From Candidatus Marimicrobium litorale (GTDB taxonomy: Bacteria; Pseudomonadota; Gammaproteobacteria; Pseudomonadales; Halieaceae), in contig NZ_SHNO01000001.1 in assembly GCF_026262645.1 (NCBI RefSeq), positions 2,294,001 to 2,358,000 on the forward strand: a stretch of 64,000 bases of DNA, read 5' to 3'. The notes under the pieces were generated by a model that was not told the origin of the DNA, made no database searches, and saw nothing but the letters and a program-made list of their open reading frames with translations. Both the position numbers and the translations under genes were made by a program. Shown here piece after piece: positions 28,489 through 37,299 of this stretch; position 1 is the stretch's first letter, and every line of letters begins with the position of its first letter.

Positions 28489-28517
28489 AACATACAGTAT
28501 GTCATTAGTTCGTACAA
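28489..28517 (-). promoter_or_regulatory. Promoter with palindromic operator, maoC operon
   Basis: On the minus strand TTGTAC (28512-28517) and TATGTT (28489-28494) are 17 bp apart. The -10 region is covered by the perfect palindrome ACATACAGTATGT (28490-28502). The same arrangement recurs at 36771-36799 before the acyl-CoA dehydrogenase operon, with CAAGTAT at identical spacing. A repressor bound to the palindrome would block polymerase. A TetR-type regulator is the likely class, but which protein binds is not shown. Confidence 0.7.
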
Positions 28518-28520
28518 GTA

Positions 28521-28707
28521 TTTTATGGCGTGGAACACGGCCTTGCACATGACCTTCTCCAGCCGGGCCAGACGCGGGGAATCCCGGGCGAAACCAGCTC
28601 AGGCACTGGCTGGCGGCAGGCGTGCGGGCCACCGGCAAAGTCGCAGGACAGCGTGGAGTCCGACCCGCCTGATGCGCTTGTTCGCTGCGCCTTGTAGCGT
28701 TTAGACG
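28521..28707. other. Remainder of maoC-TonB intergenic region
   Basis: The part of the 373-bp gap right of the operator holds no convincing gene. A plus-strand frame of 98 residues (28408-28704) lacks a ribosome-binding site and family features and is not accepted. GC content is high, as in the neighbouring genes. It would carry the 3' end of the TonB receptor transcript, but no clear intrinsic terminator is seen. Confidence 0.5.
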
Positions 28708-31161
28708 TTAGAAGTTATAAGTGAACCGGACACCGAAGATGCGAGGGTCTGTCAGCGATACCCCGTTGTTGCGCGTAACGGTGCTAGGTCGACCCGAAAC
28801 AATGATCTCTCTGTCGTCGGTGATGTTTTTAACGAACGCCGTGGCAACCCACTTCTGATCGAGCGCACCCGCATTGAGGCGGGCATCCCAGCGATCCCAG
28901 TTCTCGACCTTGTCATACTGTTCGTTATTGAACGGAGACATCCACTGATCGCCCTGATAGTAATAGCTACCGGTGACCGACCAACCCAGGTCAAACATTT
29001 CCCAGAAGTACGTCGCGTTGAACGTTACCTTGTGCTCTGGCATCAAGGCAAATTCGTTGCCACTGAGATCCTGCTCATCGACGCACAACGGAGCCTGAGT
29101 TCTACCCTCGAAATAGGGCCCCAGCGTACAAGCGTTCGCATCCTTTGATTTGAAATCTTTGAACTCAGAGTCGTTCCAGGAATAGTTCAAGCCGAGCAAA
29201 ATATTAGCCGTAGGCAGAGCCATTGCCTCTAGCTCGATTCCCTGCGCGCGCGCGTCACTGGCGTTCTCAAAGGTATTGAGCGCAATGCCATTTTCTACAT
29301 CCTGCTTGATCACCTGTAAATCTGTGTAGTCATAGTAATAATAGTTCGTGCTCACGTTAAGTCGGTTGTCCAGTAAAGACCCTTTGTAGCCCACCTCATA
29401 GGAGATAATTCCCTCTGGCTTTACCTCGTCTACGTCCGTACTGGCTGACGGTTTCTGAAAGTTGAAACCGCCTGATCGATAGCCCGTGGCAATAAACGCA
29501 TAAAGGAACTGGTCCTCGTCGATAAAGTGATCGGCGCCCAGCCGCCACGTCCATTTATCCCAGTCGTCATCTGCTGCGCGATACACCGTGGGGTCGTCGG
29601 GATCGCCTACGTATTGCACAAACGTGTTGTCATTGCCCTTTTTTTCATCGTAAGAGTAACGCAGGCCCGCCGATAACACCGTGTCTGGCCGCCAATTCCA
29701 AGACAAATGCCCGTAGGTCGCATAGGATCGCGTATCCACATTCGCCTCGCCTCGGTAGAGGTAATTGTCGTCACTGACAACGTTGCTGACATCGGCGCCC
29801 GCGGCCTGACCGAGTACAACGATATACTCGTACATCTCCATGAGATCATCGTTCCATTCACGGAAGGTCACCAGTTGATCTTCATCACTGTGATAGTAAT
29901 AAAGGCCTCCCAAGAGCGAGAAATCACCATCCCATTCCGATGAGTACTGCAATTCGTGTGACGAAAACCGGGCTTTTTGATCGACCTCAAAGGTCATGTC
30001 GGCCGGGGTGACCTCTACACCTGGAAACCCAGGCAGGGTTGCGACCGGCAAGCCAAGCGCCGTAATCTGATTCCAGTCCAAACCGGAATCTTCTGTTGCA
30101 CTCGCGTCAGCATCGGTGACACTGTCGAACCAGTACCGGTTGTAGCCTCCCGTATACTTCAACGTAAAGGTGTCTGCGCTGTATTCGCTATTAAGAAATG
30201 TGGCCCATCTTTTATTTTCCAGGCGAGGATCGCGATCCTGTTTGACCTTGTCCTCATCCCGTACTGCGGGGTTTTCGATCTCCAGACCCTGCCGCATGCT
30301 GACAAAGTTTTGCGCAGGGAACATGCCGGGCAGGTTGAGCGACCTTCCCGAATCGACGTCACTAACCGTCTCAGTAAGATCACGGTAAAAGGGGTCTAAA
30401 ATGTAGCCATTGTCCTGCCTATAATCACGATCAAGGCCAATGACCTTAAGGGTCGTGTTCCAACGATCAGTCGCCTGGTACTCGAAGCTCACTGTCCCGT
30501 AGGGCGTGTCCTGTTCGCCGTACTTTTTGCCATTGAATGTGTTTTTTTGCAGACCGTCCCGTGCGATATACGATGCACCCACCAGGACACTCAGCTTGTC
30601 GGTCACGGGACCACTGACCATGCCCTGTATGAGTCTGCCGTCATAACTGGTTAGCTGTGCCGTAGCGGTTCCTCCCCACTCCGCGTTGGGGCGTTTACTA
30701 ATGAAGCTGATTGCGCCACCAATCGAATTGCGTCCGTATAGGATTCCCTGGGGACCGCGCAAAACCTCAATGCGTTCAATGTCCATGAATTCGGAATAAT
30801 TGAAAATGCCATTCTCGGTGTTGTAGACCCCGTCCCAGTATATGCCAACGCCGGGCTCCGAGCCGACCGCCAGGTTGGGACGACCCACGCCTCGGATACT
30901 CACCCGAAATGTTGTAATCGAAAGAGATGGCGTGTTTGCTACAAGGTCTTCGCTGCCGGTGATGCCCAATTGCGTCAGCGTATCTTTATCGAAAGCACTG
31001 ATAGAAGCTGGAGTATCCATCAATGTTGTCTCCCGCTTGGTCGCGGTAACAATTAATTCCTCCAGGACTCCAGCTCTTTCAGCCGCCCAAGAGAGCGGCG
31101 TCACGAAAAGCAGGCCGAACAAGACGGCTTTTTGGGTAGGGCTGCACTTGTAAATCAACAT
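28708..31161 (-). CDS. TonB-dependent outer membrane receptor
   Basis: An 817-residue outer-membrane protein. It has a signal peptide (cleavage after about residue 26, PLSWA-AE), a TonB-box-like ELIVTATKR and a plug domain with GVGRPNLAVGSEPGVGIYWD and a PQGILYGRNSIGGAI turn. A 22-strand-type beta barrel ends in VRFTYNF, with the terminal Phe needed for barrel assembly. The sequence resembles the receptors common in hydrocarbon- and terpenoid-degrading gammaproteobacteria rather than siderophore types. It lies between two operons that share an operator, so it probably imports the substrate degraded by them. Confidence 0.93.
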   Translation of the reverse strand: MLIYKCSPTQKAVLFGLLFVTPLSWAAERAGVLEELIVTATKRETTLMDTPASISAFDKDTLTQLGITGSEDLVANTPSLSITTFRVSIRGVGRPNLAVGSEPGVGIYWDGVYNTENGIFNYSEFMDIERIEVLRGPQGILYGRNSIGGAISFISKRPNAEWGGTATAQLTSYDGRLIQGMVSGPVTDKLSVLVGASYIARDGLQKNTFNGKKYGEQDTPYGTVSFEYQATDRWNTTLKVIGLDRDYRQDNGYILDPFYRDLTETVSDVDSGRSLNLPGMFPAQNFVSMRQGLEIENPAVRDEDKVKQDRDPRLENKRWATFLNSEYSADTFTLKYTGGYNRYWFDSVTDADASATEDSGLDWNQITALGLPVATLPGFPGVEVTPADMTFEVDQKARFSSHELQYSSEWDGDFSLLGGLYYYHSDEDQLVTFREWNDDLMEMYEYIVVLGQAAGADVSNVVSDDNYLYRGEANVDTRSYATYGHLSWNWRPDTVLSAGLRYSYDEKKGNDNTFVQYVGDPDDPTVYRAADDDWDKWTWRLGADHFIDEDQFLYAFIATGYRSGGFNFQKPSASTDVDEVKPEGIISYEVGYKGSLLDNRLNVSTNYYYYDYTDLQVIKQDVENGIALNTFENASDARAQGIELEAMALPTANILLGLNYSWNDSEFKDFKSKDANACTLGPYFEGRTQAPLCVDEQDLSGNEFALMPEHKVTFNATYFWEMFDLGWSVTGSYYYQGDQWMSPFNNEQYDKVENWDRWDARLNAGALDQKWVATAFVKNITDDREIIVSGRPSTVTRNNGVSLTDPRIFGVRFTYNF

Positions 31162-31267
31162 GCGACAAATCCTTTGCTTATTGTTTTAGGATATGACTTT
31201 TCCGGCACTACGTTCCTTTTTATCATGACACAAAACAAACAACACTTCTTATAACGTTTTTGCGCTC

Positions 31268-32524
31268 TCAACCGTCACGGGAAGTGGCACTGACAGCGGG
31301 CTGATCAATATACTTTTTAAGCTCATTGCGACCCACAACCATGCGATGAACCGCATCCGGGCCATCAGCCAAACGCAGGGTGCGCTGACCCATATACATG
31401 GTAGCCAAAGGCGTGTCCTGCGAGACACCCAGCGCACCAAACACCTGAATGGCCTCATCCACGATACGGATAGAAATGTTCGGCACGGCAGTCTTGATCA
31501 TGGAAATCCACACGCGCGCTTCTTTCGGATCAACATTATCCATCATCCAGGCGGTCTTCAGAGTAAGCAACCTCGCCTGCTCGATGTCCATACGGGCATT
31601 AGCGATGATGTCAATATTGCCGCCCAGACGCGCCAGAGGTTTGCCAAAGGCGGTCCGTGACAGTGATCGCTCGCACAATAATTCAAGAGCTTTTTCCGCA
31701 GACCCAATGGCACGCATGCAGTGATGAATACGGCCTGGCCCCAGGCGACCCTGGGAAATTTCAAACCCACGACCGGGACCAAGAATCATATTGTCTTTCG
31801 GTACGCGCACGTTATCGAACTTCTGATGCATGTGGCCATGAGGCGCGTCGTCCATGGAGAAAACATTCATTGGACGAATGTTTTCGAATCCAGGCGCGTC
31901 TGTGGGCACCAGAATCTGTGACTGTTGCACATGCTTTGCCGCATCTGGATCCGTTTTCACCATAACAATCATGATTTTGCAGCGCGGATCACCCGCACCC
32001 GAAACATAATGCTTCTCGCCATTAATGACCCACTCATCCCCATCGAGCACGGCGGATGTCGAAATATTGGTAGCATCAGATGACGCGACACCGGGCTCTG
32101 TCATGGAAAACGCCGAGCGGATCTCACCGTTAAGCAACGGCTCAAGCCACTGCTTCTTCTGCGCCTCGGTACCGTACTTGTGCAGCACTTCCATATTACC
32201 CGTATCTGGCGCGGCACAATTAAAAACCTCAGCCGCCATATGGGACTTACCCATCTCCTCGGCGAGATAAGCGTACTCCACCGTGTTGAGGCCAGAGCCG
32301 GAATCACCATCAGTGAGAAAAAAATTCCACAGCCCTTTTGCCTTTGCCTTGCCCTTCAAGCCCTCCATAATCTCTGTCTGGCGGCTGGTAAATTCCCAGC
32401 GATCGCCAACGTCGATATCGCCGAAGTACTCGGCCTCGACTGGGCGGATTTCTTCATCTATAAACTGCTTTACTTCCGCCAATAACGGCGCCACGTTCGC
32501 GCTCACTCCAAGGTCCATTGCCAC
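31268..32524 (-). CDS. Acyl-CoA dehydrogenase (ACAD10/11-like)
   Basis: A 418-residue acyl-CoA dehydrogenase. Features are SMTEPGVASSDATNIS, the helical domain and a C-terminal TLRLADGPDAVHRMVVGR segment; this motif is typical of the ACAD10/ACAD11-like subgroup, in which Asp replaces the usual catalytic Glu neighbourhood. It is the last gene of the four-gene operon reading from 36650 and lies 38 bp after the acyl-CoA ligase. The substrate is likely a branched or cyclic acyl-CoA, given the neighbours. Confidence 0.9.
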   Translation of the reverse strand: MAMDLGVSANVAPLLAEVKQFIDEEIRPVEAEYFGDIDVGDRWEFTSRQTEIMEGLKGKAKAKGLWNFFLTDGDSGSGLNTVEYAYLAEEMGKSHMAAEVFNCAAPDTGNMEVLHKYGTEAQKKQWLEPLLNGEIRSAFSMTEPGVASSDATNISTSAVLDGDEWVINGEKHYVSGAGDPRCKIMIVMVKTDPDAAKHVQQSQILVPTDAPGFENIRPMNVFSMDDAPHGHMHQKFDNVRVPKDNMILGPGRGFEISQGRLGPGRIHHCMRAIGSAEKALELLCERSLSRTAFGKPLARLGGNIDIIANARMDIEQARLLTLKTAWMMDNVDPKEARVWISMIKTAVPNISIRIVDEAIQVFGALGVSQDTPLATMYMGQRTLRLADGPDAVHRMVVGRNELKKYIDQPAVSATSRDG

Positions 32525-32562
32525 TCTCCTGTTTAGTTTTTACCCAAACTGCCTGCCGCGAA

Positions 32563-34281
32563 TCACGCTTGGCGTTTACGCGCAGCATCCATTTCTTTAG
32601 TGTAGTGTTTTTTTAGCTGACGTTTAAAAATCTTTCCAGAGGCAATGCGCGGCAGGGCGTCAGACCGGAACCAGACGTGCAGGGGTATCTTGAAGGCTGC
32701 CAGATGATCTTCAAGATAATGACGCAACGCGCCCTGATCGAGCTCCGCACCCTCCCGCAAAACCACCGCGGCGCCTACAATTTCTCCCAACCGTTCATCG
32801 GGCAATCCGAAAACGGCGGCCTCTTGAATATCCGGATGGGCGTAGATAGCTGCCTCTACTTCAATGCAGCTGATGTTTTCACCGCCGCGAATGATAATTT
32901 CCTTGATGCGGTCGACAATGTATACGAAGCCATCTTCATCAAGGTATCCAACATCACCGGTGTGAAACCAACCATCCACAAAAGCCTCAGCCGTAGCTTC
33001 TGGCTTGTTCCAATATCCCAGTACATTGCATGGGGACTTGATGCAGATCTCCCCGTGCTCACCCACCGACAGTGGTTTACCGGCCACGTCCACCACGCGA
33101 AAATCGGTCACTGCAGGCACCGGACGCCCGGCACTGCCGGGGCGCGCGATGTAATGAGAGCCCGCGTTCAGCGTACCCAATGCATTGGTTTCAGTCAGCC
33201 CATACCCTATACCGGGCGCCGATTTCTTGAAGGTACCCGTGATTTTCTTCACTTGCTCGGGCGGTCGCGCCGCGCCGCCTGCCATGATTTCGGTCAGCGA
33301 GGAAACATCCCGCTCCGTCGTCTCCGCCGCGGCCTGCAGTTCGGCAGACATAGTGGGAACGCCATTAAACCAGGTTACTTTCTCTTCTTCGATCAGACGC
33401 AAGGCTTCCTCGGCATCCCACTTATGCATGATCACCATCTTGCGACCGACAACCAGCGACAATAAAAAGGCCGAGTGACTGCCGGTACAATGAAACAATG
33501 GCACGGTCACCAGCGCAGACGGCGCAAGGCCCTCAGCGCGCTGCTCCTGAGAGCCCGCCATCTTGGTTGCTATGCCCCAGCACATCCAACTATAAATCGC
33601 AGAGAGAATACCCCGGTGAGAGGACAGGGCGCCCTTGGGATTACCCGTGGAACCCGAGGTGTACATTATCGTGGCATGATCATCGGGGGCGATATCGGCG
33701 ACAGGTAGCGACGCACCTTCAAAGGCTCTCAGCAACTCGGCAAACGGCGTATGCTCGACGGCCAGGCCAGTGCAATCGTCGATAGAAATTACCTGGAGCC
33801 CATGTTTTTTAACCAATGGCATCAAGCGTTCTATGCGGTTGCGGTCTGCCACCACAACCTTGGCACCACTATCGGCGAAACCATAATCCAGCTCCTCGGT
33901 CGTCCACCAACCATTCATCGGAACCGCCACTGCGCCGACCGAGGTGGCACCCATAAAAGCCATCATCCACTGGGGATTATTGCGGCTGAGTATCGCCACC
34001 CTGTCACCCTTGGCAACGTCATAGCGCTGCACCAGTGCAGCGCCAAATTCCACCCCGTGCTGGTGAGCTTCGGCAAAGGTAAAGCGCTCGTCCTGATACA
34101 CCGCAAAATCCTTATGCGCATGATTCAACATCACGGCATAGTAGTCGCGAAGACTGCCGGGCATAACCGCATAATTACGGTACTCCACTCCGTCGAGCAT
34201 CACTGAGTTGAGCTCAAACCCTCCCCCAGACGCGGTCAGGCTGGCAATAGCCTCCTCGTAGGCTGCAATATCTGATTTCAT
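32563..34281 (-). CDS. Acyl-CoA synthetase (AMP-forming)
   Basis: A 572-residue ANL-superfamily ligase. The P-loop IMYTSGSTGNPKGALSSHRG, the adenine-binding GYGLTETNALG and the hinge/C-terminal YLDEDGFVYIVDRIKEII with a Lys-containing SGKIFKRQL are complete. It activates a carboxylic acid to its CoA thioester with ATP, the entry step to beta-oxidation. The ATG at 34281 (MKSDIAAYEEAI) is preferred to one 27 codons upstream. It lies between acyl-CoA dehydrogenases in the operon controlled by the palindromic promoter. Confidence 0.93.
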   Translation of the reverse strand: MKSDIAAYEEAIASLTASGGGFELNSVMLDGVEYRNYAVMPGSLRDYYAVMLNHAHKDFAVYQDERFTFAEAHQHGVEFGAALVQRYDVAKGDRVAILSRNNPQWMMAFMGATSVGAVAVPMNGWWTTEELDYGFADSGAKVVVADRNRIERLMPLVKKHGLQVISIDDCTGLAVEHTPFAELLRAFEGASLPVADIAPDDHATIMYTSGSTGNPKGALSSHRGILSAIYSWMCWGIATKMAGSQEQRAEGLAPSALVTVPLFHCTGSHSAFLLSLVVGRKMVIMHKWDAEEALRLIEEEKVTWFNGVPTMSAELQAAAETTERDVSSLTEIMAGGAARPPEQVKKITGTFKKSAPGIGYGLTETNALGTLNAGSHYIARPGSAGRPVPAVTDFRVVDVAGKPLSVGEHGEICIKSPCNVLGYWNKPEATAEAFVDGWFHTGDVGYLDEDGFVYIVDRIKEIIIRGGENISCIEVEAAIYAHPDIQEAAVFGLPDERLGEIVGAAVVLREGAELDQGALRHYLEDHLAAFKIPLHVWFRSDALPRIASGKIFKRQLKKHYTKEMDAARKRQA

Positions 34282-34309
34282 GAATCGTGGAACCCCCGGA
34301 GCACGCTCC

Positions 34310-35449
34310 TCAGAAACCGCTCTGGCGGGCAAAGCGATCCAAATGATAGTTGTAATCACCAAACAAATGCTGCACCACGCGTGCGCGCTTAATAAAAAAA
34401 CCGATCTCGTACTCGTCCGTCATTCCGATACCGCCATGCATCTGGATCGCTTCGTTCGTCGCACGTTGCGCCACCTCGCACAACTTGGCCTTGGCCGCGC
34501 TGGCATAAAGCGCAAGATCTGGCTCACCCTCATCTATTTTTTGCAGCGCCTGCAGGACAATAGAACGCGCCAGCTCAAGCTCAGCGAACAATTCTGCGGC
34601 GCGATGGGCCAACCCTTGGAATGAGCCAATGACACGACCGAACTGCTTGCGCTCCTTCAGATACTCCGCGGTTCGCTCAAATGCCTCGGCAGACAGCCCC
34701 AATAACTCCGAGGCCAGACCGATATTAATAATATCAAGGGCGTGACCGAGGCCTTTGCTGGCCTGACCGATATCACCCAGTAGCTGATCCTCTGCTACCT
34801 TCACATCGGTCAGGGTCAGGGTGCCATAGGCACGGGAATCTACCATTTTACCGGGCTCAACTGTTAAGCCCTCTGTTTCTGCCGGCAGTAGGAAAGCGCT
34901 GAGACCATCATCATCACCCGGCGCACCAGCGGTGCGAGCAAGGACGATAAATGCGTCGGCCGCGGGAGCGTCCATGACCAGCAACTTCGTTCCACTGAGA
35001 ATGAAGTGATCCCCCGCCTTTGACGCAGACATTGCACAGTGCAGCGGTGCATGGTGCGGTGCCTCCTGCAAAGCCAGCGATACCAGCGTTTCCCCCGCAG
35101 CAATGGCAGGCAGCAAAGCCTCCTTCTGACTGGCGCTACCCAATTCACCGATCACCGTAGCAGCCACCAGCACACTGGACTGCAGTGGGCTGGCGCTGAG
35201 GTTTCGGCCGGCCTGTTCCAGTACCAGGCCCAGCCCGGTGTACCCATATCCCAAGCCTCCAAAAGCCTCCGGGATAGCGATACCCGCCCAGCCCATCTCG
35301 GTCATTTCCCGCCATACCTCAGCATCAAAGCCATGCTCGTCGCCGGAATCGCGCAGATCCCGCAAGTGTGCAATGGTCGCCTTCTCGGCCAGGAAACCCG
35401 CTGCCGCGTCGCGCAGCATTACTTGCTCTTCGTTCAGTACCAATGCCAT
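34310..35449 (-). CDS. Acyl-CoA dehydrogenase, likely non-catalytic partner
   Basis: A 379-residue acyl-CoA dehydrogenase fold. The C-terminal region reads QMHGGIGMTDEYEIGFFIKR and ends GDYNYHLDRFARQ, lacking the usual EGT-type catalytic Glu loop. In mycobacteria, alpha2beta2 heteromeric dehydrogenases that act on steroid side-chain CoA esters combine such a subunit with a catalytic one. The gene is 20 bp from the catalytic-type gene at 35469 on the same strand, so a heteromer is likely. The substrate is inferred from that analogy. Confidence 0.87.
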   Translation of the reverse strand: MALVLNEEQVMLRDAAAGFLAEKATIAHLRDLRDSGDEHGFDAEVWREMTEMGWAGIAIPEAFGGLGYGYTGLGLVLEQAGRNLSASPLQSSVLVAATVIGELGSASQKEALLPAIAAGETLVSLALQEAPHHAPLHCAMSASKAGDHFILSGTKLLVMDAPAADAFIVLARTAGAPGDDDGLSAFLLPAETEGLTVEPGKMVDSRAYGTLTLTDVKVAEDQLLGDIGQASKGLGHALDIINIGLASELLGLSAEAFERTAEYLKERKQFGRVIGSFQGLAHRAAELFAELELARSIVLQALQKIDEGEPDLALYASAAKAKLCEVAQRATNEAIQMHGGIGMTDEYEIGFFIKRARVVQHLFGDYNYHLDRFARQSGF

Positions 35450-35468
35450 CGAATTATTCCTATCTCAA

Positions 35469-36650
35469 TTATGCGTCAGGCAAACCAAGCACGCGCTTGG
35501 CTATAATGTTCAACTGGACCTCGGACGTACCGCCCTCGATAGAGTTGCCTTTGGAGCGCAACCAGTCGCGGCTGACTCGACCTTCAGAGTAGGCTTCCCC
35601 TTCCCAACCCAGCGCGGATTCGCCCAGAACGGCAAGATTGAGCTCGTTGCGTCGTTTATTGAGCTCAGTACCGTAATACTTGAAAATAGAAGAAGCTGGG
35701 CCCAGCCCACCACCCGCTTTGGCCTCATCACCGACTCGCGCCATGGTGGCACCGAAGACCATCGTATCGAGCTGATACTGTGCGATGTTCTGACGCAACA
35801 CCGAATTCGCCAGACAGCCTGAGGCGTCCGCGCCGATCGCCTCCAAAGCCATATCAGCTACCGATATTTTTGGCGCAGAGCCGAAGCCTGAAATCATTTC
35901 ACGTTCGTGAGTCAGCAGGTACTTGGCAATGGTCCAGCCCTTGCCCGCTTCACCCACAAGATTTCTTTTGTCGGCAATGGCATTGTCGAAAAATGTCTCA
36001 CAGAACGGAGAGCTGCCACTGATCAATTTTATTGGACGAGCGGTTACCCCGGGCTGATCCATATCAAACAACATGAAACTGATACCCTCATGCTTGCTGC
36101 CGCTGTTGTCAGTGCGCACCAGACAGAAGATCCAGTCGCATTTGTCGGCGTAGGATGTCCATATTTTCTGACCATTAATCAGGTAGTGGTCGCCCTTGTC
36201 TTCTGCCGCGGTAGCCAGACTGGCAAGATCAGAACCCGCATTGGGCTCCGAATAGCCCTGACACCAGCGCACGTCACCGCGCACGATCCTGGGTAGGTGC
36301 TCACGCTTCTGCTCTTCATTGCCAAACTCCAGCAGGGCTGGCCCGAGCATGGAAATACCGAAACTGGTAAGTGCCGGTCGTGCACCGATGCGCGACATCT
36401 CCTCTCGCAGAATGCTTATTTCAGCCTTTTGCAGGCCACCACCGCCGTATTCTTTTGGCCAGTGAGGCACGGTCCAGCCTCTCTCCGCCATACGGTCGCA
36501 CCAGACTTTTTGGTCAGGATCCGACATTTCGGGGTTGCGTCCACCGGGGAAAATATCCTCGAAACTGGACATTGGCATACGCATTGATTCGGGACAATTC
36601 TGCTCCAACCAGGCGCTTACCTCCTGGCGAAACTGTTCGAGATCACTCAC
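35469..36650 (-). CDS. Acyl-CoA dehydrogenase, catalytic partner
   Basis: A 393-residue acyl-CoA dehydrogenase starting with GTG. It has the motif GYSEPNAGSDLASL and the C-terminal NSIEGGTSEVQLNIIAKRVL, where Glu is the expected catalytic base. It is the first gene of the four-gene operon and directly precedes a partner lacking that Glu. This matches the heteromeric arrangement known for steroid side-chain acyl-CoA dehydrogenases. A promoter with the 13-bp palindrome lies about 121 bp upstream (36771-36799). Confidence 0.9.
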   Translation of the reverse strand: MSDLEQFRQEVSAWLEQNCPESMRMPMSSFEDIFPGGRNPEMSDPDQKVWCDRMAERGWTVPHWPKEYGGGGLQKAEISILREEMSRIGARPALTSFGISMLGPALLEFGNEEQKREHLPRIVRGDVRWCQGYSEPNAGSDLASLATAAEDKGDHYLINGQKIWTSYADKCDWIFCLVRTDNSGSKHEGISFMLFDMDQPGVTARPIKLISGSSPFCETFFDNAIADKRNLVGEAGKGWTIAKYLLTHEREMISGFGSAPKISVADMALEAIGADASGCLANSVLRQNIAQYQLDTMVFGATMARVGDEAKAGGGLGPASSIFKYYGTELNKRRNELNLAVLGESALGWEGEAYSEGRVSRDWLRSKGNSIEGGTSEVQLNIIAKRVLGLPDA

Positions 36651-36770
36651 GGGATTACCTCACATACTAGTTTGAAAGCGGCCTTGTCGGCTCGTTCTGT
36701 TGCTATCGACTGACCGGACGATGCTGTCCTTGACGGACTCGCACCGCCAGCGGCCGACGAGTCGGATTTG

Positions 36771-36799
36771 AACATACAGTATGTTTTAGGGGCGTTCAA
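36771..36799 (-). promoter_or_regulatory. Promoter with palindromic operator, acyl-CoA dehydrogenase operon
   Basis: On the minus strand TTGAAC (36794-36799) and TATGTT (36771-36776) are 17 bp apart. The palindrome ACATACAGTATGT (36772-36784) covers the -10. The plus strand also shows TTGAAC (36768-36773) and GTTCAA (36794-36799) as inverted arms. The arrangement repeats the element at 28489-28517, with the same palindrome and CAAGTAT at the same 12-bp spacing. This predicts that the two operons answer to one regulator. Confidence 0.72.
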
Positions 36800-36927
36800 G
36801 TATCGCAGGGTAAGGCGAGCGGGAAAGCGAGCGGAAAGACGACAGTGGTCGTCCACTCAAGGGAGCGGGAAAGTGCAAGCCGCTGCGGGCGCAGCAGTGT
36901 TCAGCGCCACGGGGCGTGGCAGAGAGT

Positions 36928-37296
36928 CTAGTCCTCAGCGGCTCGGCGCGCGCCGTCCTCACGGACCATGCGCACGGTGCGCTGACAGGTCTCAAGCCAT
37001 TCCCGATCGGATTCGGTCTGCAGGGCGCGGACATAGCCACGCTCATTCGCGCAGGCGATACTGGTCTTGTTTGGCGTCCAGTCGCCCTCTTTCTGGCGCG
37101 GTTTGCGGGTACTGTAAAACCAGAGTCCCCGGCGGTCCTGCATGACGTATTTCGCCTCCACCGGCAGGTAAACCTTTTTACCCGCGATAACTGCGAACAC
37201 TTCTGTGCCCTGCGATGACTGGCTGTTTGTCTCGGCGGTCGGCGTTATTGTTAGTATCACTGCCTCTCCCTCCAATCTGGTTACCCTGTTCTGCAT
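36928..37296 (-). CDS. Hypothetical protein, 122 residues
   Basis: A small basic protein with no signal peptide or membrane helix. The middle (VFAVIAGKKVYLPVEAKYVM) looks like beta strands, followed by a Trp-rich, Lys/Arg-rich part with WFYSTRKPRQKEGDW. No family is recognised. ATG 37296 is chosen over a GTG immediately upstream. It stands alone between the palindromic promoter region and an AT-rich gap. The conserved-looking beta pattern supports a real gene, but no function is suggested. Confidence 0.55.
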   Translation of the reverse strand: MQNRVTRLEGEAVILTITPTAETNSQSSQGTEVFAVIAGKKVYLPVEAKYVMQDRRGLWFYSTRKPRQKEGDWTPNKTSIACANERGYVRALQTESDREWLETCQRTVRMVREDGARRAAED

Positions 37297-37299
37297 CAC

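Noticed and set aside
28490-28502. Palindrome read as a LexA site
   Set aside because: ACATACAGTATGT lacks the CTGT-N8-ACAG pattern of LexA, and both copies precede catabolic genes rather than DNA repair genes.
28408-28704. 98-residue plus-strand frame between maoC and the TonB gene
   Set aside because: It has an Arg/Ala-rich composition, no ribosome-binding site and no family features, and it crosses the operator.
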